Shown piece after piece: positions 41,301-50,720 of a DNA stretch of 64,000 bases. Within the stretch, counting starts at the first letter, position 1, and every line of letters begins with the position of its first letter. The notes beneath the pieces were generated by a model. The model was given only the letters and a program-made list of their open reading frames with translations. It was not told the origin of the DNA and did no database searches. This DNA is from Mycobacterium sp. IS-1590 (GTDB lineage Bacteria; Actinomycetota; Actinomycetes; Mycobacteriales; Mycobacteriaceae), in the NCBI RefSeq assembly GCF_001500025.1, contig NZ_LQIW01000004.1:110408-174407 (forward strand), in the 5' to 3' direction. A program made the translations under genes and the position numbers.

Positions 41301-41970
41301 GAAGGACTTGGAGATTCGCGGTGCGGGCAATGTGCTCGGCGCCGAACAGTCCGGACATGTCGCCGGCGTCGGCTTCGACCTGTACGTGCGTCTGGTCGGC
41401 GAGGCCGTGGAGGCCTATCGCGCGGCTGCGGACGGGGAAACCGTTGCCGCACCGGAAGAACCGAAGGATGTGCGGATCGATCTGCCCGTCGACGCGCATC
41501 TGCCGCCCGACTACATCGGCAGCGACCGACTCCGCCTGGAGGGTTACCGCAGGCTGGCGGCGGCTCCGGATCAGCAGGCGGTGGACGCCGTCGTCGACGA
41601 ACTCGTCGACCGATACGGCCCGCTACCCGAGCCGGCGAGGCGTCTGGTGGCCGTCGCGCGTCTGCGATTGCTGCTGAAGGCCTATGGCGTCACCGAGGTC
41701 AGCTCGGTGTCGGAGTCGACGGTACGGCTCTCTCCGCTGCAGCTGATGGATTCACAGCAACTGCGGCTCAAGCGGATGTACCCGAGCGCCGGTTACCGGG
41801 CGACCACGTCGACGGTGCAGGTGCCGATACCCCGTGCCGGCGACGGCATCGGCGCACCGCGCATTCGCGATCTCGAGTTGGTGCAGATGGTCGCCGACCT
41901 GATCCTGGCGCTGGACGGGAAGCCACAGGGCAGCGTCGACATAATTTCGGACCCGATTTCTGCGAACTAA
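38326..41970 (+). CDS. mfd: Transcription-repair coupling factor
   Basis: A 1214-residue SF2 translocase that removes stalled RNA polymerase and recruits UvrA. The N-terminal UvrB-like module has [18 protein letters not shown] and [11 protein letters not shown]. The RNAP-interaction domain contains [13 protein letters not shown]. The motor has Walker [25 protein letters not shown] (DEEQ box) and [13 protein letters not shown]. The C-terminal D7 domain ends near residue 1210. ATG at 38326 follows a TACGAT -10 and GGAAGG. The M. tuberculosis counterpart is Rv1020. Confidence 0.96.
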   Translation: MTASGTVSVPTPIAGLVDLALRDPSLKEISRLAADRPADLAIVGPAAARVFVASAIAHACPLVVVTATGREADDLTAELRGVFGDAVAMFPSWETLPHERLSPGVDTVGARLMLLRRLTHPDDTRLGPPLQVVVTTARSLLQPMAPDVADVEPVTLRVGAEAEFDSLIERLVELAYTRVDMVGKRGEFAVRGGILDLFPPTYEHPVRIEFWGDEVSEMRMFSVADQRSIPEIDVDTVIAVPCREVLLTEDVRERAVELAREHPVQENTLPGTVPDMLAKLSEGIPVDGMEALLPLLRPDELSTFSDLLPAGTPLLICDPEKVRTRAADLIKTGREFLEASWSAAALGGGKSTAPIDLEALGASGFVELDDARAAARESGHPWWTLSQLSDEAALEIDIRPAPSARGQQSNVTEIFAMLRAHVLTGGHAAVVTPGTGTAHRVVEQLRESDTAAVCLEPGEDLRDGIVNVLKGPLHDGVVIPGANLVIITETDLTGNRATATEGKRLAAKRRNVVDPLALSAGDLVVHDQHGIGRFVEMTERVVGGARREYLVLEYASSKRGGGTDKLYVPMDSLDQLSRYVGGESPTLSRLGGSDWTNTKTKARRAVREIAAELVSLYAKRQASPGHAFGPDSPWQAEMEDAFGFTETVDQLTAITEVKADMEKPIPMDRVICGDVGYGKTEIAVRAAFKAVQDGKQVAVLVPTTLLADQHLQTFTQRMSGFPVTVKGLSRFTDPAESRAVLEGMKDGSVDIVIGTHRLLQTGVTWKDLGLIVVDEEQRFGVEHKEHIKSMRTHVDVLTMSATPIPRTLEMSLAGIREMSTILTPPEERYPVLTYVGPHDDKQIAAALRRELLRDGQAFYIHNRVRTIDQAAARVSALVPEARVVVAHGQMPEEQLERTVEGFWNREYDILVCTTIVETGLDISNANTLIVERADTFGLSQLHQLRGRVGRSRERGYAYFLYPPEVPLTETAYDRLATIAQNNELGAGMAVAMKDLEIRGAGNVLGAEQSGHVAGVGFDLYVRLVGEAVEAYRAAADGETVAAPEEPKDVRIDLPVDAHLPPDYIGSDRLRLEGYRRLAAAPDQQAVDAVVDELVDRYGPLPEPARRLVAVARLRLLLKAYGVTEVSSVSESTVRLSPLQLMDSQQLRLKRMYPSAGYRATTSTVQVPIPRAGDGIGAPRIRDLELVQMVADLILALDGKPQGSVDIISDPISAN

Positions 41971-41976
41971 CGCCAG

Positions 41977-41985
41977 GTCACAGCG
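41977..41985. promoter_or_regulatory. Possible MtrA-type half-site
   Basis: GTCACAGCG equals the first half of the MtrA motif reported at rpf and rip promoters. It lies 241 bp upstream of the pentapeptide-repeat gene. The second half-site is weak. Reported only as a candidate. Confidence 0.25.
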
Positions 41986-42047
41986 TCTGTACAACTGTTC
42001 AGCCGCCGGCCGGATCGGGATCCGCTGTTAACGCACCGTCACGCCGA

Positions 42048-42065
42048 CCCGACATACACGTCGGG
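42048..42065. terminator. Hairpin downstream of mfd, possible terminator
   Basis: CCCGAC-ATACAC-GTCGGG forms a 6-bp perfect stem, extendable with flanking A/C and G/T bases. No U-tract follows, as is common for mycobacterial terminators. It lies 77 bp after the mfd stop. Confidence 0.35.
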
Positions 42066-42124
42066 GGGTCAAGGTGTTGCTTGCCCATTGAACCGAGGGA
42101 GTCGTCCAAACCGAGGGCGTCGAT

Positions 42125-42159
42125 CACCTGTGACAGGTGGTTTAAGCAATTTCCTAAAC
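42125..42159. promoter_or_regulatory. Two adjacent palindromes upstream of the pentapeptide-repeat gene
   Basis: CACCTG-TGA-CAGGTG (42125-42139) is a perfect palindrome. GTTTA-n10-TAAAC (42140-42159) directly abuts it. They lie 68-102 bp upstream of the ATG at 42227 and look like regulator sites. I cannot name the protein. Confidence 0.4.
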
Positions 42160-42226
42160 CGAACATCACACGATGCCACCGAGTGATTGGTGCGCGTCGC
42201 GATGACGCAAGGCGAAGGAGTTTTCG

Positions 42227-42859
42227 ATGGACTTCAAGAAATTGGCAGTGACCACCACGATGACCGGTGCACTTGGGCTCGGTGCGTTCGGCCTGGGCGC
42301 AGGTTTCGCACAGGCGCAACCGCACATCAATATCCCGCAGCCGCCGGTTCCCGTTCCTGAGCTGAACGTGCCGCCGGTCAATGTGCCGCCGGTGAACGTG
42401 CCGCCGGTGAATGTGCCGCCGGTGAACGTGCCGCCGGTCAATGTGCCGCCGGTCAACGTGCCGCCGGTCAACGTTCCGGCCGTCAATGTGCCCGATGTGG
42501 ACGTGCCGCGGGTGAACGTTCCTGATGTGGACGTGCCGCGGGTGAACGTTCCCGATGTGGACATTCCGAGCGTGAACGCGCCAGATGTGGATCTGCCGCG
42601 AGTGAACGCGCCCGATGTGGACCTGCCCGAGGTGCAGTTCCCCGAGGTGGACAACTACTTCAAGCTGCCGAACGGGCACATCCCGCCCGGACAGCTGAAG
42701 AACTCGCCGTTCATCAACGGTGTCGCGAACCCGTTCTACGGGATTCCGCCCGGGCAGCTGAAGAAGCTTCCGGACGTGAATGGGGTCGTCAACCCGTTCT
42801 TCGATGAGAAGCCGGGTCACTGGGTCATCCCCGACGACCTGATCGAGCCGGAGTCCTGA
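42227..42859 (+). CDS. Secreted [N/D]-x-P-x-V pentapeptide-repeat protein, unknown function
   Basis: A 210-residue exported protein. A signal peptide (residues 1-30, ending GAGFAQA) is followed by 19 tandem pentapeptides at residues 47-141: seven NVPPV, then NVPAV and variants such as DVPRV, NVPDV, NAPDV and DLPEV. The second half of the array alternates N- and D-type units, making a 10-residue period. The C-terminal region has two copies of a PPGQLK-x2-P-x2-NGV-x-NPF module and ends acidic. No enzyme motif. The repeat looks elastin-like (regular Pro/Val) and differs from the A(D/N)Lxx beta-helix pentapeptide proteins. ATG with GGCGAAGGAG 6 nt upstream. It lies between mfd and mazG, absent there in M. 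tuberculosis. Confidence 0.85.
   Translation: MDFKKLAVTTTMTGALGLGAFGLGAGFAQAQPHINIPQPPVPVPELNVPPVNVPPVNVPPVNVPPVNVPPVNVPPVNVPPVNVPAVNVPDVDVPRVNVPDVDVPRVNVPDVDIPSVNAPDVDLPRVNAPDVDLPEVQFPEVDNYFKLPNGHIPPGQLKNSPFINGVANPFYGIPPGQLKKLPDVNGVVNPFFDEKPGHWVIPDDLIEPES
42365..42649 (+). repeat. 15-bp tandem repeat array within the secreted protein gene
   Basis: Nineteen 15-bp units. The first seven are nearly identical (AACGTGCCGCCGGTG and AATGTGCCGCCGGTC types, differing at third positions), and the later ones diverge. Variation is mostly synonymous or confined to the fourth codon. This argues for selection on the peptide pattern as well as recent unit duplication. Confidence 0.85.
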
Positions 42860-42878
42860 GCCACGCAGTAAGGGACAC

Positions 42879-42912
42879 GATGGCCGTCCTGCCGCCAGGC
42901 AGGGCGGCCATC
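42879..42912. terminator. Strong hairpin terminator after the pentapeptide-repeat gene
   Basis: A 15-bp stem (GATGGCCGTCCTGCC with its partner at 42898-42912, one G-T mismatch) and a GCCA loop, starting 20 bp after the stop codon. No U-tract. This is a typical actinobacterial L-shaped terminator. Confidence 0.7.
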
Positions 42913-43027
42913 GCCGGTCCGAGGTGCTGAGAGACGCCGCCAGGGTTCATCGGCTACGGCGTCCGACGAGGTGTTGGTATAACCGAGATCAGCGGTTTCG
43001 ACAAAGCGCGTGAGGGGGTGTGACCCG

Positions 43028-44098
43028 ATGACCGTCGTTTTGGTCGACCCTCGACGCCCGTCCTTGATCCCGATCGACGCGATCGATCTGCTCTCCGGTG
43101 ACGTCCAGTACACCGAGGAGATGCCGATCAAGGTGCCGTGGTCGTTGCCGTCGGCGCGGCCCGCGTATGACGGCGAGGATGCGCCGGTGCTGCTGTCCTC
43201 GGACCCGCAACACCCCGCGGTCGAGGCCCGGCTGGCGGCCGGGGACAGGGTGATTTCGGCGCCCGAGGCCGCGCCGGGCGAACGCCTGGTCGACGCGGTC
43301 GCGATGATGGACAAACTGCGCACGTCCGGGCCCTGGGAGAGCGAGCAGACGCACGACTCGCTGCGCCGCTACCTGCTCGAGGAGACCTACGAGGTGTTCG
43401 ACGCCGTGCACAGCGGTGACGCTGAGGCGCTGCGTGACGAGCTCGGAGACGTATTGCTACAGGTGCTTTTTCACGCCCGCATCGCCGAAGACGCACCGCA
43501 GAATTCGTTCGGCATCGACGACGTCGCCGATGCGCTGGTACGCAAGTTGGGCAACCGCGTACCGGCGGTGCTCGCCGGGGAGCCGATCTCGCTGGACGAT
43601 CAACTCGCCCAATGGGAGGAGCGCAAGGCGCTGGAGAAGAAGGCCAAGCGGGCGCATTCGACGATGGACGACGTGCCGACCGCTCAGCCCGCTCTGGCGT
43701 TGGCGCAGAAGGTGATCGAGCGGGTGAGCGCCGCTGGGCTACCGGTGGACCTGATTCCCCAGGCCATCACATCGGTGACGGTGGCGGTGGGCGGCGATGC
43801 CGAGAACGCCTTGCGCTCGGCCGTTTTGGAGTTCATGGACACGGTGCGACGGGTCGAGCGGGCAATCGCCGTCGACCGTCGTGGTGACGAGGTGCCCGAG
43901 GAACTCGACGCCACTCCGCTCGGCACCGTGACCGAAGACGAGTGGCGCGCGCACTGGCCGTCCGCCGACGCGGTCGAAACGGACGGCGGCAACGACGCGA
44001 TGGAAATAGATGAGACCGATGACGATGCCGCTGAGACCAACGAGGCAGAAGTGGCCGATGAGGCTGCTGAGGCTAAAGTTGCCGATCCGGCGTCCTGA
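43028..44098 (+). CDS. mazG: Nucleoside triphosphate pyrophosphohydrolase MazG
   Basis: A 356-residue house-cleaning enzyme that hydrolyses aberrant or excess NTPs to NMPs. The mycobacterial N-terminal extension (about 90 residues) precedes the MazG core, LRRYLLEETYEVFDAVHSGD and LRDELGDVLLQVLFHARIAED, with the EExxE12-28ExxD metal motif. A C-terminal acidic tail (from about residue 320) is longer than in M. tuberculosis Rv1021. ATG at 43028 gives the family N-terminus MTVVLVDPRRP. Confidence 0.92.
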   Translation: MTVVLVDPRRPSLIPIDAIDLLSGDVQYTEEMPIKVPWSLPSARPAYDGEDAPVLLSSDPQHPAVEARLAAGDRVISAPEAAPGERLVDAVAMMDKLRTSGPWESEQTHDSLRRYLLEETYEVFDAVHSGDAEALRDELGDVLLQVLFHARIAEDAPQNSFGIDDVADALVRKLGNRVPAVLAGEPISLDDQLAQWEERKALEKKAKRAHSTMDDVPTAQPALALAQKVIERVSAAGLPVDLIPQAITSVTVAVGGDAENALRSAVLEFMDTVRRVERAIAVDRRGDEVPEELDATPLGTVTEDEWRAHWPSADAVETDGGNDAMEIDETDDDAAETNEAEVADEAAEAKVADPAS

Positions 44099-44201
44099 AC
44101 CGGTGAAAATTTTGTGCATCCGAATCGCTCCCAACGCTGAGCCGCGACGTCCCGGACACGTGGGACCATGGGCAGCAACCGAAGTTGGTTGAGGGAGTTT
44201 G

Positions 44202-44933
44202 GTGTCGCCGGTGCGTTGGCTGCGTGCTGTCGCCGTTCTAGGAGCGACGGCGCTGCTCTTGGCTTCTAGCTGCTCGTGGCAGCTCGGGACGCCCATCCCT
44301 GAGGGCGTACCGCCGCCCCCTGGCGATCCGGTGCCCGCGATCGACACCTACGCCAAGGGCCGTCCCGCCGATCAGCTTCACGAATGGGCCGCCGAACGCG
44401 CACCCAAGCTGGGCATTCCGGTGGCCGCGCTCGAGGCGTACGCCTATGCGGCCCGGGTGGCGGAGGTGGAGAACCCCGACTGCAAGCTGGCGTGGACGAC
44501 GCTGGCCGGGATCGGGCAGGTGGAGAGCCATCACGGCACCTACCGCGGCGCGGCGATCGGATCGAACGGGGACGTCGAACCGCCCATCCGAGGTGTCTGG
44601 CTCGACGGCACCAACGGCAATCTCGAGATCTTCGACGACTCCGCGGTCAGCCATGACGGCGACTCGAAACACGCCCGCGCGATGGGCCCGATGCAGTTCA
44701 TCCCCGAGACGTGGGGCCACTACGGCGTCGATGCCAACAACGACGGCCAGGTCAGCGCAGACAATATGGACGACGCCGCGCTGTCGGCCGCCGGCTATCT
44801 GTGCTGGACCGGCAAGGACCTGGAGACGCCGCGCGGATGGATGAACGCGCTGCGCGCCTACAACGATTCCGACCAGTACGCGCGGACCGTGCGGGACTGG
44901 GCGACCGCTTACGCCAACGGGCACCCCCTCTAG
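44202..44933 (+). CDS. lpqU: Lipoprotein LpqU, lytic transglycosylase-like
   Basis: A 243-residue lipoprotein with signal peptide and lipobox ASSC (residues 20-24), a Pro-rich linker, and an SLT_2/MltB-like domain. Catalytic Glu in IGQVESHHGTY near residue 108, AMGPMQFIPETWGHYG near 155, and ALRAYNDSDQYAR near 220. It should cleave peptidoglycan glycan strands at the outer membrane face. The GTG at 44202 follows GAGGGAG; TTG at 44199 is an alternative. The M. tuberculosis counterpart is Rv1022. Confidence 0.92.
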   Translation: MSPVRWLRAVAVLGATALLLASSCSWQLGTPIPEGVPPPPGDPVPAIDTYAKGRPADQLHEWAAERAPKLGIPVAALEAYAYAARVAEVENPDCKLAWTTLAGIGQVESHHGTYRGAAIGSNGDVEPPIRGVWLDGTNGNLEIFDDSAVSHDGDSKHARAMGPMQFIPETWGHYGVDANNDGQVSADNMDDAALSAAGYLCWTGKDLETPRGWMNALRAYNDSDQYARTVRDWATAYANGHPL

Positions 44934-46310
<1,377 letters not shown>

Positions 46311-46324
46311 CCCGGTAGCGGCCC

Positions 46325-47026
46325 GTGCCCGAAGCCAAACGGCCCGACCCGAAGCGCCGGTCACCGACCTCCCGACCAGGGAAGTCGGGCAAGGCAGGCG
46401 GTGCTTCGAAGGGCCGTCCGCGGGTCGCTGCACGCCGCGAGCCGCGCGCCACCGATTCGCGTCCCGCGACCGAGGCGGCCGCCGACGCCCCGACCAAATC
46501 CGGAGAGGCCGGCGTCGTCATCCGGCGCGCCATCGCCGAATCGGCCGAGCAGCAGTCCGAGCAGCGGTTCGGGTCCGCGGCGCGGCGCGCGGCGATCCTC
46601 GCGGTGGTGGTGTGCGTGTTGACGCTGACCATCGCGGGGCCGGTGCGCACCTATTTCGCGCAGCGCACGGAGATGAAGCAACTCAAAGCGACCGAACAGC
46701 AATTGCGGGCCCAGATCGCCGATCTCGAACAGCAGAAGGTCAAGCTGGCCGATCCGGTGTTCATCGCCGCGCAGGCCCGCGAACGGCTCGGTTTCGTCAT
46801 GCCGGGCGAGATTCCGTACCAGGTGCAGTTGCCGCCCGGCGCGGTGGTGCCCGGCACACCCGATCAGGAACCGCAGACCGTCAACCGCGGCCAGCCGTGG
46901 TACACGGCGTTGTGGCACACGATCGCCGATGAGCCGCACGGGATCACCCCCGGTCCGCTGCCGGACGTACCACCGCCCGCACCCGGTGTGCCCCCACCGC
47001 CGCCGCCACCCCCGCCCGGTGGTTGA
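46325..47026 (+). CDS. Septum formation initiator (FtsB/DivIC) family protein
   Basis: A 233-residue bitopic membrane protein. The N-terminal ~85 residues are basic and disordered (Lys/Arg/Pro/Ala), then comes one membrane helix (AILAVVVCVLTLTIAGPV), a coiled coil (EMKQLKATEQQLRAQIADLE), the family segment ARERLGFVMPGEIPYQV, and a Pro-rich tail. It should belong to the FtsQLB-type divisome. The GTG at 46325 lies 15 bp after eno. It overlaps the DUF501 gene by 8 bp. The M. tuberculosis counterpart is Rv1024. Confidence 0.9.
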   Translation: MPEAKRPDPKRRSPTSRPGKSGKAGGASKGRPRVAARREPRATDSRPATEAAADAPTKSGEAGVVIRRAIAESAEQQSEQRFGSAARRAAILAVVVCVLTLTIAGPVRTYFAQRTEMKQLKATEQQLRAQIADLEQQKVKLADPVFIAAQARERLGFVMPGEIPYQVQLPPGAVVPGTPDQEPQTVNRGQPWYTALWHTIADEPHGITPGPLPDVPPPAPGVPPPPPPPPPGG

Positions 47027-47516
47027 CGCCGCGGACCTCGAGGCCGTCGAGCGGCAGCTCGGTCGCGAGCCGCGCGGCGTCCTCGAAATCGCTTACCGAT
47101 GCCCCAACGGCGAACCCGGTGTCGTCAAGACCGCGCCGAAACTCCCTGACGGAACGCCGTTTCCGACGTTGTATTACCTCACCCATCCCGTGCTGACGGC
47201 CGCCGCCAGCAGGCTGGAATCCTCAGGCATGATGCGGGAGATGACCGAGCGGCTGCGCAGCGACCCCGACTTGGCGCGGGCGTACCGGGAGGCCCACGAG
47301 TCGTATCTCGCCGAGCGCGACGCGATCGAATCTCTGGGTACGACGTTCTCCGGTGGCGGCATGCCGGACCGCGTCAAGTGCCTGCACGTGTTGATCGCCC
47401 ACTCGCTGGCAAAGGGGCCGGGCACCAATCCGTTCGGCGACGAAGCACTGGCGGCGCTGGCCGGCGAGCCCGCGATGGAAGGCATTCTCGATCCGGAAAG
47501 GTGGACCCATGAGTAG
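47019..47516 (+). CDS. DUF501 family protein
   Basis: A 165-residue conserved actinobacterial protein (DUF501). It has LGREPRGVLEIAYRCPNGEPGVVKTAPKLPDGTPFPTLYYLTHP, and a C-terminal segment RVKCLHVLIAHSLAKGPGTNPFGDEAL with a conserved Cys-His pair that might bind metal. Function unknown. GTG at 47019 overlaps the divisome gene by 8 bp and its own end overlaps ppx by 8 bp, so all three are translationally linked. The M. tuberculosis counterpart is Rv1025. Confidence 0.88.
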   Translation: MVDAADLEAVERQLGREPRGVLEIAYRCPNGEPGVVKTAPKLPDGTPFPTLYYLTHPVLTAAASRLESSGMMREMTERLRSDPDLARAYREAHESYLAERDAIESLGTTFSGGGMPDRVKCLHVLIAHSLAKGPGTNPFGDEALAALAGEPAMEGILDPERWTHE

Positions 47517-48450
47517 GGTCGGCGCCATCGACTGCGGCACCAACTCGATCCGCCTGCTGATCGCCGACCGGGCGGGGGGCAAGCTGGCCGATGTGCACCG
47601 CGAGATGCGCATCGTCCGATTGGGCCAAGGTGTCGACGCCACAGGGCAATTCGCGCCGGAGGCGCTGTCGCGTACGGAGTCGGCACTGGCCGACTACGCC
47701 GATTTGATGCGCCATCACGGCGTCGACAAGGTCCGGATGGTGGCGACCTCGGCGACCAGGGACGCGGCGAACCGCGACGCCTTCTTCGCGATGACGGCCG
47801 AGGTGTTGGGGGCCGTCGCGCCCGGTGCGGTGGCCGAGGTGATCACCGGCGCCGAGGAGGCCGCGTTGTCGTTCAACGGTGCGGTCGGCGAACTCGACGC
47901 GGCCGCAGCGCCTTTCGTGGTTGTCGACCTGGGCGGTGGGTCGACCGAAGTGGTGCTCGGAAGCGACGAGATGACCGCCGGACATTCGGCCGACATCGGA
48001 TGCGTCCGGCTCACCGAACGCTGCCTGCACTCGGACCCACCGACCGCAGAGGAGATCGCCGCGGCGCGTGACGTGGTGCGCGAAGGGCTGCGCGAGGCGT
48101 TCCGGGCGGTGCCCGTCGAACAGGCCCGCACCTGGGTCGGCGTGGCGGGCACCATGACAACCCTGTCGGCGCTGGCGCACCAGCTGCCGGCCTACGACTC
48201 CGAGGCAATTCACCTGTCGCGGGTTCCGTTCGGCGAACTGCTCAGCGTGTGCGAGCGGCTGATCGCGATGCCCCGGGCCGAACGGGCCCAGCTCGGGCCG
48301 ATGCACGAGGGGCGGGTCGACGTCATCGGCGGCGGCGCGATCATCGTCGAGGAACTGGCCGACGCGTTGCGGCAGCGGGCGGGTATCGAGGAGCTGACGG
48401 TCAGCGAGCACGACATCCTCGACGGCATCGCGCTGTCGATCGCCGGCTGA
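47509..48450 (+). CDS. ppx2: Ppx/GppA-type exopolyphosphatase (Rv1026-type)
   Basis: A 313-residue member of the ASKHA Ppx/GppA family: AIDCGTNSIRLLIAD at the N-terminus (phosphate 1), ATSATRDAANRDAF, EVITGAEEAALSF, and VVDLGGGSTEVVLG near residue 140 (phosphate 2). It hydrolyses polyphosphate or (p)ppGpp. It is short, lacking the C-terminal HD-like domain of E. coli Ppx, as its mycobacterial orthologue does. Last gene of the core syntenic block. Confidence 0.93.
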   Translation: MSRVGAIDCGTNSIRLLIADRAGGKLADVHREMRIVRLGQGVDATGQFAPEALSRTESALADYADLMRHHGVDKVRMVATSATRDAANRDAFFAMTAEVLGAVAPGAVAEVITGAEEAALSFNGAVGELDAAAAPFVVVDLGGGSTEVVLGSDEMTAGHSADIGCVRLTERCLHSDPPTAEEIAAARDVVREGLREAFRAVPVEQARTWVGVAGTMTTLSALAHQLPAYDSEAIHLSRVPFGELLSVCERLIAMPRAERAQLGPMHEGRVDVIGGGAIIVEELADALRQRAGIEELTVSEHDILDGIALSIAG

Positions 48451-48501
48451 ACGTCGACCGCCCGGGACACGCGCCCTTCGGCGGGCCAGGAGTACCTCGA
48501 G

Positions 48502-48521
48502 AAGGGGACTTCTTGCCCTGT
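48502..48521 (+). promoter_or_regulatory. Candidate DosR (DevR) box of the first nitroreductase
   Basis: AAGGGGACTTCTTGCCCTGT matches the DosR consensus TTSGGGACTWWAGTCCCSAA at 11 of 20 positions, including GGGACT and CCC. Its centre is 43.5 nt before the GTG at 48555, the distance expected for a class of DosR promoters if the mRNA is leaderless. Confidence 0.5.
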
Positions 48522-48554
48522 TTCCTTCTCGGCTGTCGGCCCATCCTTTGTCAT

Positions 48555-49580
48555 GTGACTGCTTTCTTAGAGACCACCGGGCCGCCGACAGCCGAATTTC
48601 CCGATGCCGAGACGCTACGGACGGTGCTGTCGTTGGCGACCCGAGCTCCTTCCGTGCACAACTCGCAGCCCTGGTACTGGAAAGTGGGCGACGAGAGTCT
48701 GCATCTCTACGCTGACCGGTCGCGCCACCTGGCCAAGACCGACGCCGACGAGCGTGACTTGATGGTCAGCTGCGGGATGGCGTTGCACCACGCCATCGTG
48801 GCCCTGGCGGCGGTGGGTTGGCGAGCCCGGGTCCACCGATTTCCCAACCCCGCCGATCCCGATCATCTCGCTTCGTTCGACGTGAGCTCCGCCGATCCCA
48901 TCACCGCCGACATCGCCCTGGCGGCCGCCATTCCGCAACGCCGAACCGACCGCCGTCACTTCGGCCCTTGGCCGGTGTCGATGGTGGACATCGCGAAGAT
49001 CGGAGCCAGGCTCGCCAGGACGGGGATTCTGATGCGACGCGTCGAGATGTCCATGGACATCAGGGCAATCGTTGCGCAGGCGGTGTGGCAACACACCCAC
49101 GACGATGCGTATCTGGCCGAACTCGCCGCCTGGAGCGGAAGGCATGCCGCGACGTCGGGCATTCCGGCACGCAGCATCCCCGACTCCGACCCCACGGCCC
49201 CCCTCCCGGGCCGACTCTTTCCCGGTGGGTCACTGGCGCAACCGCAGGGCGCGTCCGCACACGAGGACCACGCGATCCTGTTGGCATTGGGATCTGTGGC
49301 CGACGACGATCTCTCACGGTTGCGGGCGGGTGAGGCGTCGAGCCTGCTGCTGTTGACCGCCACCTCCATGGGCTTGGCCAGCTGCCCGGTATCCGAGCCC
49401 CTCGAGATTGCAGAAACGCGGCGAGCGCTCAGGGACGAGGTGTTCGACGGCCGGGAGTACCCGCAGATGATGTTCCGGATCGGTTGGGCGCCCGTCGGTG
49501 CCGATCCGCTGCTGTCGACACCGCGACGCCCTCTCAGCGAGGTCGTCGGCCCCCTCGACAGTGTCCCCGCGAGCCGGTGA
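48555..49580 (+). CDS. Acg-family nitroreductase-like protein (1)
   Basis: A 341-residue protein of the Acg branch of the nitroreductase superfamily, the type found in the M. tuberculosis DosR regulon (Rv2032, Rv3127, Rv3131). It has RAPSVHNSQPWYWKV near residue 30, DLMVSCGMALHHAIVAL, PQRRTDRRHFGPWPVS and LLLLTATSMGLASCPVSEP. Such proteins bind FMN and may sequester it; enzymatic activity is not proven for Acg. The start is GTG at 48555. The next gene, a paralogue, begins 7 nt downstream. Confidence 0.88.
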   Translation: MTAFLETTGPPTAEFPDAETLRTVLSLATRAPSVHNSQPWYWKVGDESLHLYADRSRHLAKTDADERDLMVSCGMALHHAIVALAAVGWRARVHRFPNPADPDHLASFDVSSADPITADIALAAAIPQRRTDRRHFGPWPVSMVDIAKIGARLARTGILMRRVEMSMDIRAIVAQAVWQHTHDDAYLAELAAWSGRHAATSGIPARSIPDSDPTAPLPGRLFPGGSLAQPQGASAHEDHAILLALGSVADDDLSRLRAGEASSLLLLTATSMGLASCPVSEPLEIAETRRALRDEVFDGREYPQMMFRIGWAPVGADPLLSTPRRPLSEVVGPLDSVPASR

Positions 49581-49587
49581 CCCGCCC

Positions 49588-50574
49588 ATGAACGCACACC
49601 ACCCCAACGCCGAAACCATCCGCTCCGCACTGATGTTGGCGGTGAAGGCGCCGTCGGTGCACAACACCCAGCCGTGGCGTTGGCGGGCCGGCGAACACAG
49701 CGTCCAGCTCTACGTCGACCGCCGACTGCATCTGCCGTACACCGATCCCGATTCCCGGGATCTCATGCTCAGCTGCGGTGCCTCACTGAACCACTGCCAG
49801 ATCGGCTTCGCCGCGCTGGGCTGGCGCGCCGAGGTGCACCGTTTCCCCAACCCGGACGACCCGAATCACCTCGCGGCCCTCGAACTTCATCGGCACGACC
49901 CCACTGACGCCGACATCGCGCTCGCCGCGGCCATTCCGCGACGGCGAACCGACCGCCGCCGGTACGGCTCATCGAAGGTTGCACCCGCAGACCTCGCCGT
50001 GATCGCGACCCGGGCAGCCGCGGCCGGTGCGACCGTGCGTGAGGTGGACGATCTTTCCTCACTGAGGAGTCTGGTGAGCGAGGCGGCTCGACGCCATGCT
50101 GCCGACCACGGCTATGCCGCCGAACTCGCCACGTGGAGCGGTAAATACGCGGCAACCGCGGGAGTACCGGCGCGCAGCGCGCCCAAAGCCGACGGCAGCA
50201 TCTCGGCGCGTACGTTCGCGGGCGCGAGTCTTGCCCAACCGATGGGCTCCGAAGCCGAGACCGACAACGCCGTGGTCCTCGCTCTCGGCACGGACGATGA
50301 CAGCGACCTGTCACGATTGCGCGCCGGCGAGGCGGCCAGCCTGGTCCTCCTCACGGCCACCGCGCTGGGATTGTCGAGTTGTCCCATGACGGAGCCATTG
50401 GAGGTACCCGAGACCCGCGCTGTTGTCCGGGCAGAGGTCTTCGACGGTGGTCTGTACCCGCAGATGCTGTTGCGGATCGGTTGGGGACTTCTCGGTGCCG
50501 ATCCGTTGCCGCCCACCCCGCGACGCGCCGTGTCCGAAGTCGCCGCGCGACTCGACGGGTCGCCACTGGCGTAA
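49588..50574 (+). CDS. Acg-family nitroreductase-like protein (2)
   Basis: A 328-residue paralogue of the upstream gene, with KAPSVHNTQPWRW, DLMLSCGASLNHCQIGF, PRRRTDRRRYGSSKV and LLTATALGLSSCPMTEPLE in the same order. ATG at 49588, in operon with the preceding copy. It probably arose by tandem duplication. A hypoxia role follows from family and neighbourhood only. Confidence 0.88.
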   Translation: MNAHHPNAETIRSALMLAVKAPSVHNTQPWRWRAGEHSVQLYVDRRLHLPYTDPDSRDLMLSCGASLNHCQIGFAALGWRAEVHRFPNPDDPNHLAALELHRHDPTDADIALAAAIPRRRTDRRRYGSSKVAPADLAVIATRAAAAGATVREVDDLSSLRSLVSEAARRHAADHGYAAELATWSGKYAATAGVPARSAPKADGSISARTFAGASLAQPMGSEAETDNAVVLALGTDDDSDLSRLRAGEAASLVLLTATALGLSSCPMTEPLEVPETRAVVRAEVFDGGLYPQMLLRIGWGLLGADPLPPTPRRAVSEVAARLDGSPLA

Positions 50575-50612
50575 TCGTTCGAAGTCGAATGGATTCCGGA
50601 TGTGGGCCCGGT

Positions 50613-50632
50613 CCAGGGACTTTCGACCACTT
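50613..50632 (+). promoter_or_regulatory. Candidate DosR box upstream of a universal stress protein
   Basis: CCAGGGACTTTCGACCACTT matches the DosR consensus at 12 of 20 positions, with an intact GGGACTTT core. It lies 98 bp upstream of the ATG at 50721, so the mRNA would have a leader of about 57 nt. Confidence 0.45.
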
Positions 50633-50720
50633 CACCGGTGACGAACGCCTCCGGAACCAGCGGCGTCGCGACGATACGGTCATGGAGTGGGTTGATGTCC
50701 GGCGGTGAGAGGGGCGCGAA

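Noticed and set aside
42365..42649. Pentapeptide array as a CRISPR array or assembly artefact
   Set aside because: There are no spacers of constant length between direct repeats. The units are in frame and show third-base variation, and a signal peptide and structured C-terminus flank them.
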